Shown: in pieces, positions 13,044 to 16,418 of the stretch
Numbering within the stretch: the stretch's first letter is position 1
Layout: the number at the start of each line of letters is the position of its first letter
From: Ruminiclostridium sp.
Lineage (GTDB): Bacteria; Bacillota_A; Clostridia; Oscillospirales; Oscillospiraceae
Reading direction: 5' to 3'
DNA length: 16,418 nucleotides
Assembly (NCBI GenBank): GCA_017521345.1
Contig: JAFXCU010000135.1
Coordinates: 1-16,418 of the forward strand
Translations under genes and position numbers: made by a program
Notes under the pieces: generated by a model
What the model was told of the DNA's origin: nothing
The model's input: only the letters and a program-made list of their open reading frames with translations
Database searches by the model: none

Positions 13044-13158
13044 TATAATAATAGTAAAGAAAGATAACTCCATATCCCGGACAGTAAACCTGCAATACGC
13101 AAACAAAAAAGTTACAGAAACAAAAATATGAAAGATTTCTTTCCTTCCAAAAACAGGC

Positions 13159-13193
13159 AAAAAAAGGCCGGGCGGTCATGGTCAACCGTCCGG
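13159..13193 (-). terminator. Terminator of the M23 peptidase gene
   Basis: Minus strand: CCGG-A-CGGT / ACCG-C-CCGG stem (one mismatch), 8 nt loop, followed by CCTTTTTTT. It lies 9 nt after the stop codon. Confidence 0.88.
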
Positions 13194-13202
13194 AAAACAA
13201 AA

Positions 13203-14519
13203 TCATGGCAGGCATTGCTGGGGGTCCAGGGGCTCGTTCTGCCAGCGGACCTCAAAGTGCAGGTGGGGGCCGGTGGAACGGCCGGTGGAGCCCATGAGGG
13301 CAATCTTCTCTCCCTGCTTTACGGTGTCCCCCTCCTGGGCCAGAAGCTGGGAGCAATGGGCGTAATAGGTGGTGAACCCGTTGCCGTGGTCCACCTTCAG
13401 CAGGTTCCCGTAGGTCCCCTTGGCCCCGGACCAGACCACCGTTCCGTCCGCAGCGGCATAGATCTCCGTGCCGGCGGCATTGGCGATGTCCAGCCCCTGG
13501 TGGAAGCTGGTGGAGCCGAAAATGTAACGATAGCCGAAGGGGGAGGTGATCTGCCCGCTGGTGGGCCAGGCAAACAACCCCCGGGCGCCCTCCACCCCCT
13601 GGGCGGTGCCCACCGCCACCACCTGGGGAATGGGCTCGGAAAGGACTTGGGCAGACAGGTTCTCCCGGCCGGTCTCCACCCCGCACCGGCGGGTGACCCG
13701 GTCGGTCCGCTCCTCCAGGCCGTCAGCCCCGGCCTGAACGGTCTCCCGCTGGTCCAGCAGGAGGGCGCTGTTTTCCTCCTCCCGGATGGGAGCGGGGATG
13801 GCCTGGGTATAGGTGACCTCCTCCACGGTCTCCACCGTCAGCAGGGGACCTCCTTCCCCCTCCAGAGGGGCCAGCAGGACCCCGGCCAGGGTCTCCGTAT
13901 CACAGAGGGTGGTATCCGCCGGGAGATAGTCCTGATTCACCTGGATCAGGCTGGTAATGGAAGCCGACTGGGTACTCTCATTGGCATAGCTCTCCTTGGC
14001 CAGGTCCAGGGCGGCCTCCACCTCCTCCCGGGAGGCACAGGCCCCGGCAGCCACTCCGTCCACGGTGAGGATCCAGGCCTCCCGGACCTGCTCCACCGTC
14101 TCCATGAGGCTGACGGTGAGCTCCTCCGGGGACTGGATGCTCTCCTTGGGGGCGATGGCCAGCTCCACCTGGGTCTGCTGGGGGTAGTCATATTCGGTGT
14201 GCAAGATCTCTGAGACCTGCTCCTCCACCCGGTCCACTGCCTGGGCGTAGGCCGCTTCCCCCTGAACATAGGCCAGGGGCGGGTCCCCCTGGCTGGAGAC
14301 CGCATAGCACAGGGTGCAGGTGGAGGCCGCCACGGCCCCCAGGACCGAAAGGCCGGTGGCCCCCGCCAAAGCCGCAGCCAGAAGGGCCCGCTTTCGGACC
14401 GGCCTGCGGTGGGGTGGTCGGCGGTATTCCGCCTCCAGGTCGGACAGCTGACAGAAGAATTCCTCCGGCCCGGTCAGGTCCTCCATGGGGTATGGTTTTC
14501 TATGATGATGCACGGGCAT
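13203..14519 (-). CDS. Membrane-anchored G5-M23 peptidoglycan endopeptidase
   Basis: A 438-residue predicted cell-wall hydrolase. Residues 1-43 are cytoplasmic and end in HRRPVRKR; a transmembrane anchor follows (about 45-66); then an extracytoplasmic region (about 70-220), a G5 domain (about 225-305), and an M23/LytM metallopeptidase domain (about 318-438). The zinc and catalytic residues are present: H340 and D344 (HQGLD), H388 (YYAHCS) and H419/H421 (HLHFEV), so it should be active on peptide crosslinks. Start choice: ATG at 14519 has AAGGAG only 3 nt away, while the GTG two codons further in (14513-14511) has the same site at 9 nt, so translation may really begin there. The promoter contains a WalR-type box. 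Spore-related hydrolases have similar layouts, so a role in sporulation is also possible. Confidence 0.9.
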   Translation of the reverse strand: MPVHHHRKPYPMEDLTGPEEFFCQLSDLEAEYRRPPHRRPVRKRALLAAALAGATGLSVLGAVAASTCTLCYAVSSQGDPPLAYVQGEAAYAQAVDRVEEQVSEILHTEYDYPQQTQVELAIAPKESIQSPEELTVSLMETVEQVREAWILTVDGVAAGACASREEVEAALDLAKESYANESTQSASITSLIQVNQDYLPADTTLCDTETLAGVLLAPLEGEGGPLLTVETVEEVTYTQAIPAPIREEENSALLLDQRETVQAGADGLEERTDRVTRRCGVETGRENLSAQVLSEPIPQVVAVGTAQGVEGARGLFAWPTSGQITSPFGYRYIFGSTSFHQGLDIANAAGTEIYAAADGTVVWSGAKGTYGNLLKVDHGNGFTTYYAHCSQLLAQEGDTVKQGEKIALMGSTGRSTGPHLHFEVRWQNEPLDPQQCLP

Positions 14520-14545
14520 CCGCTCCTTTCGATGGGCTCAAAATA

Positions 14546-14562
14546 GTTACAAACCAGTTACA
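14546..14562 (-). promoter_or_regulatory. WalR-type box TGTAAC-N5-TGTAAC
   Basis: Minus strand: TGTAAC (14562-14557), TGGTT, TGTAAC (14551-14546). It fits exactly the established WalR/YycF consensus TGTWAH-N5-TGTWAH, which controls many cell-wall hydrolase genes in Bacillota. It overlaps the predicted transcription start, a position that would favour repression. No WalRK genes are in the window. Confidence 0.65.
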
Positions 14563-14567
14563 AAGAG

Positions 14568-14597
14568 ATGATACCCGCACCCCTCCCCAACCGTCAA
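14568..14597 (-). promoter_or_regulatory. Promoter of the M23 peptidase gene
   Basis: Minus strand: TTGACG (14597-14592), 18 nt spacer, TATCAT (14573-14568); predicted start near 14561, inside the WalR-type box. Confidence 0.65.
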
Positions 14598-14683
14598 GGG
14601 GGTGCTTTTGGGGCTTTTTGCCGCCTTTGGACCCTTGGGGGAGAAGGGGGACGAACCCCTTGAAATTTTTCCCGGCGGGGACC

Positions 14684-14712
14684 TTTACAGGGTGTATTCT
14701 GCACGCTATAAT
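14684..14712 (+). promoter_or_regulatory. Promoter of the Xre-family gene
   Basis: TTTACA (14684-14689), 17 nt spacer, perfect TATAAT (14707-14712). The leader has an inverted repeat GGGGTC-CCA-GACCCC (14739-14753) ending 1 nt before the ribosome binding site, a possible operator or an RNA hairpin that limits translation. Upstream, 14598-14683 has only G-run and T-run tracts and a weak AAGGGG/CCCCTT hairpin (14644-14661). Confidence 0.8.
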
Positions 14713-14769
14713 ATACCCACTGTTAAAGAATTCCCAAAGGGGTCCCAGACCCCAAAGGAGTGGATCTTC

Positions 14770-15159
14770 ATGAATGTGATGTTCTCTCAGGCGCTCTCCC
14801 AGCTGCGCCACGAGAAGGGGATCAGCCAGCGGCAGGCCGCCAAGGATCTGGGGATCTCCCAGGCCCTGCTGTCCCACTATGAAAACGGCATCCGGGAGCC
14901 CGGCCTGGCCTTTGTGGCCAAGGTCTGCGATTACTACCAGGTGTCCGCCGACTACCTGCTGGGCCGCACCCCTGACCGGACCTGTCCCCAGGGCACCGTG
15001 GGCAGCAGCCGCCACGACTCCGCCCTCCTGATGCGCACCGCCGATGCTCTGAGCCAGGCCTGTGCAGAGGCATGCCGGGAGGAGCCCGAGCTGGGCCTGC
15101 TCTTCCGCCGGCTGTCCAGCCAGCTGAGCAAAGACCTGGGGAAGGCCCCCAGCCGCTGA
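14770..15159 (+). CDS. Xre-family helix-turn-helix regulator
   Basis: A 129-residue protein with an N-terminal Cro/C1-type HTH (about 6-62: LSQLRHEKGISQRQAAKDLG, then ISQALLSHYENGIREPGL, ending VSADYLLGR). The C-terminal 65 residues are helical-looking with no named fold; they are rich in Ala/Glu (SQACAEACREEPELGLLF). The ATG at 14770 has AAGGAG 9 nt upstream; a longer open frame to 14602 runs through the promoter and is rejected. The gene lies 43 nt upstream of lepA on the same strand with no terminator between them, so the two may be co-transcribed. Targets are unknown; the inverted repeat before its own ribosome binding site is a candidate for autoregulation. Confidence 0.9.
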   Translation: MNVMFSQALSQLRHEKGISQRQAAKDLGISQALLSHYENGIREPGLAFVAKVCDYYQVSADYLLGRTPDRTCPQGTVGSSRHDSALLMRTADALSQACAEACREEPELGLLFRRLSSQLSKDLGKAPSR

Positions 15160-15202
15160 TACCGGTTTTTCATCATAGATTTTTCAAGGAGGAATCGATC
15201 CC

Positions 15203-16418
15203 ATGACCGACCAGTCCAAGATTCGTAATTTTTCGATCATTGCCCATATCGACCACGGCAAGTCCACCCTGGCTGACCGTATCTTAGAGGTCTGCGAGGC
15301 CGTCCCCGAGCGTGAGATGGAGAACCAGCTCCTGGACAACATGGACCTGGAAAAGGAGCGCGGCATCACCATCAAGGCCCGTGCCGTCACCATCAACTAC
15401 AAGGCCCTGGACGGGGAGGAGTACACCCTGAACCTCATCGACACCCCCGGCCACGTGGACTTTAACTACGAGGTCTCCCGCTCCCTGGCCGCCTGCGAGG
15501 GCGCCGTCCTGGTGGTGGACGCCTCCCAGGGCGTGGAGGCCCAGACCCTGGCCAACACCTACCTGGCCATGGAGCACGACCTGGAGATCCGCCCCGTGGT
15601 GAACAAGATCGACCTGCCCGCCGCTGACCCCGCTCGGGTCAAGAAGGAAGTGGAAAACGTCATCGGCCTGGAGGCCGCCGACGCCCCTGAGATCTCCGCC
15701 AAGATGGGCATCAACATCCGGGCCGTCCTGGAGGACGTGGTGAACAACGTCCCCGCCCCCGAGGGTGACCCCAAGGCCCCCTTCAAGGCCCTGATCTTCG
15801 ACAGCCAGTACGACGCCTACCGGGGCGTTATCGTCTACTTCCGTGTCATGGAGGGCACCCTGAAGCTCACCGACACCGTCCGCATGATGGCCTCCGGGGC
15901 CGAGTACGGCCTGGTGGAGATCGGCCGTCTGCTGCCCACCAAGCTGGAGCCCTGCAAGACCCTCTCCGCCGGTGAGGTCGGCTATCTCACCGCCTCCATC
16001 AAGAACGTGAAGGACACCCAGGTGGGCGACACCATCACCATCGTGGACAACCCCGCCGACGAGCCCCTGCCCGGCTACCGTCCCGCCCGGAGCATGGTCT
16101 ACTGCGGCATCTACACCGAGGACGGCTCCAAGTATCCCGACCTCCGGGACGCCCTGGAAAAGCTCCAGCTGAACGACGCCTCCCTGACCTTCGAACCCGA
16201 GACCTCCGCCGCCCTGGGCTTCGGCTTCCGCTGCGGCTTCCTGGGCATGCTCCATATGGAGATCATCCAGGAGCGTCTGGAGCGTGAGTTCGACCTGGAC
16301 CTGATCACCACCCTGCCCAACGTTATCTACGAAGTGGTGAAGAACGACGGCACCGTCATCCGAGTGGACAACCCCCACCACTATCCCGACCCCACCCACA
16401 TCTCCATCCAGCAGGAGC
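15203..16418 (+). CDS. lepA: Elongation factor 4 (LepA), partial, 3' end outside window
   Basis: LepA/EF-4 is a ribosome-bound translational GTPase linked to initiation, ribosome biogenesis and back-translocation. The first 405 residues are present, open to the window edge. The GTPase motifs are intact: G1 AHIDHGKST (14-22), G2 with RGIT (53-56), G3 DTPGH (80-84), G4 NKID (134-137) and G5 near SAKMGI. LepA-specific features follow: SQYDAYRGV and the domain III segment [16 protein letters not shown], which together separate it from EF-G. The ATG has AGGAGG about 10 nt upstream (15187-15192). In many Bacillota lepA precedes hemN/hemW or spoIIP; what follows here is unseen. G/C-ending codons dominate, as expected for a well-expressed gene. 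Confidence 0.98.
   Translation, partial: MTDQSKIRNFSIIAHIDHGKSTLADRILEVCEAVPEREMENQLLDNMDLEKERGITIKARAVTINYKALDGEEYTLNLIDTPGHVDFNYEVSRSLAACEGAVLVVDASQGVEAQTLANTYLAMEHDLEIRPVVNKIDLPAADPARVKKEVENVIGLEAADAPEISAKMGINIRAVLEDVVNNVPAPEGDPKAPFKALIFDSQYDAYRGVIVYFRVMEGTLKLTDTVRMMASGAEYGLVEIGRLLPTKLEPCKTLSAGEVGYLTASIKNVKDTQVGDTITIVDNPADEPLPGYRPARSMVYCGIYTEDGSKYPDLRDALEKLQLNDASLTFEPETSAALGFGFRCGFLGMLHMEIIQERLEREFDLDLITTLPNVIYEVVKNDGTVIRVDNPHHYPDPTHISIQQE

Noticed and set aside
13038..13066. Plus-strand TTGACA followed by AT-rich DNA as a promoter
   Set aside because: No good -10 at normal spacing and no plus-strand gene downstream before the M23 terminator.
13128..14213. 361-residue plus-strand frame opposite the M23 gene
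   Set aside because: Begins inside the M23 terminator and is the reverse of a conserved peptidase; no supporting signals.
15284..16399. 371-residue minus-strand frame opposite lepA
   Set aside because: Antisense shadow of a highly conserved GTPase; Gly/Val/His-rich.

Overview
The window looks like chromosome of a fairly GC-rich, low-oxygen Bacillota (Clostridia), most likely a gut Oscillospiraceae relative of the Flavonifractor/Intestinimonas type. This is inferred from strong AGGAGG-type ribosome binding sites on almost every gene, a T-box leader, G/C-ending codons, the type-2 leuA, several ferredoxin-like and redox genes, and a palindromic intergenic repeat of a kind I recognise from gut Clostridia. 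No rRNA, tRNA, CRISPR array, integrase or transposase gene is visible.

Layout. 1-4017: a leucine operon on the minus strand, read leuA > leuC > leuD (leuD runs off the left edge). It starts from a sigma-A-type promoter and a leucine-specific T-box leader. The leuA-leuC gap holds a MITE-like palindromic element and the leuC-leuD gap a four-hairpin element. 4145-6274: a plus-strand gene for an unusual zinc-ribbon / disordered / transmembrane / double BIG2 protein. 6458-6976: a small nitroreductase-fold protein. 7237-9885: thiI > cinA on the minus strand. 10043-10699: a Crp/Fnr-family regulator on the plus strand. 10771-10971: a small two-helix membrane protein. 11081-12200: a minus-strand operon of 2x[4Fe-4S] ferredoxin > NapH-like membrane Fe-S protein > thioredoxin. 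12358-12894: a GPR1/FUN34/YaaH-like six-helix transporter. 13203-14519: a membrane-anchored G5-M23 peptidoglycan hydrolase with a WalR-type box. 14770-15159: a Xre-family regulator. 15203 to the right edge: lepA (EF-4).

Most notable observation: a recurring intergenic element made of four successive hairpins. Three full copies (239-478, 6282-6449, 8504-8675) fill the gap between a stop codon and the next start codon, always in the same orientation relative to transcription. Hairpin 4 abuts the upstream stop and the end AACTCTGCGAGGC abuts the downstream ribosome binding site. A fourth, truncated copy (7109-7191) carries only hairpins 1-2. Stem sequences differ between copies while pairing is kept, which points to selection on RNA or DNA structure. 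I do not recognise it as a named family.

How the parts may work together: leucine synthesis is controlled by tRNA-Leu charging through the T-box. The Crp/Fnr protein and the ferredoxin operon both have TGATA/TATCA inverted repeats at their promoters, which may link a redox-type regulator to a redox operon. The M23 hydrolase carries a perfect TGTAAC-N5-TGTAAC motif, suggesting control by cell-wall homeostasis.
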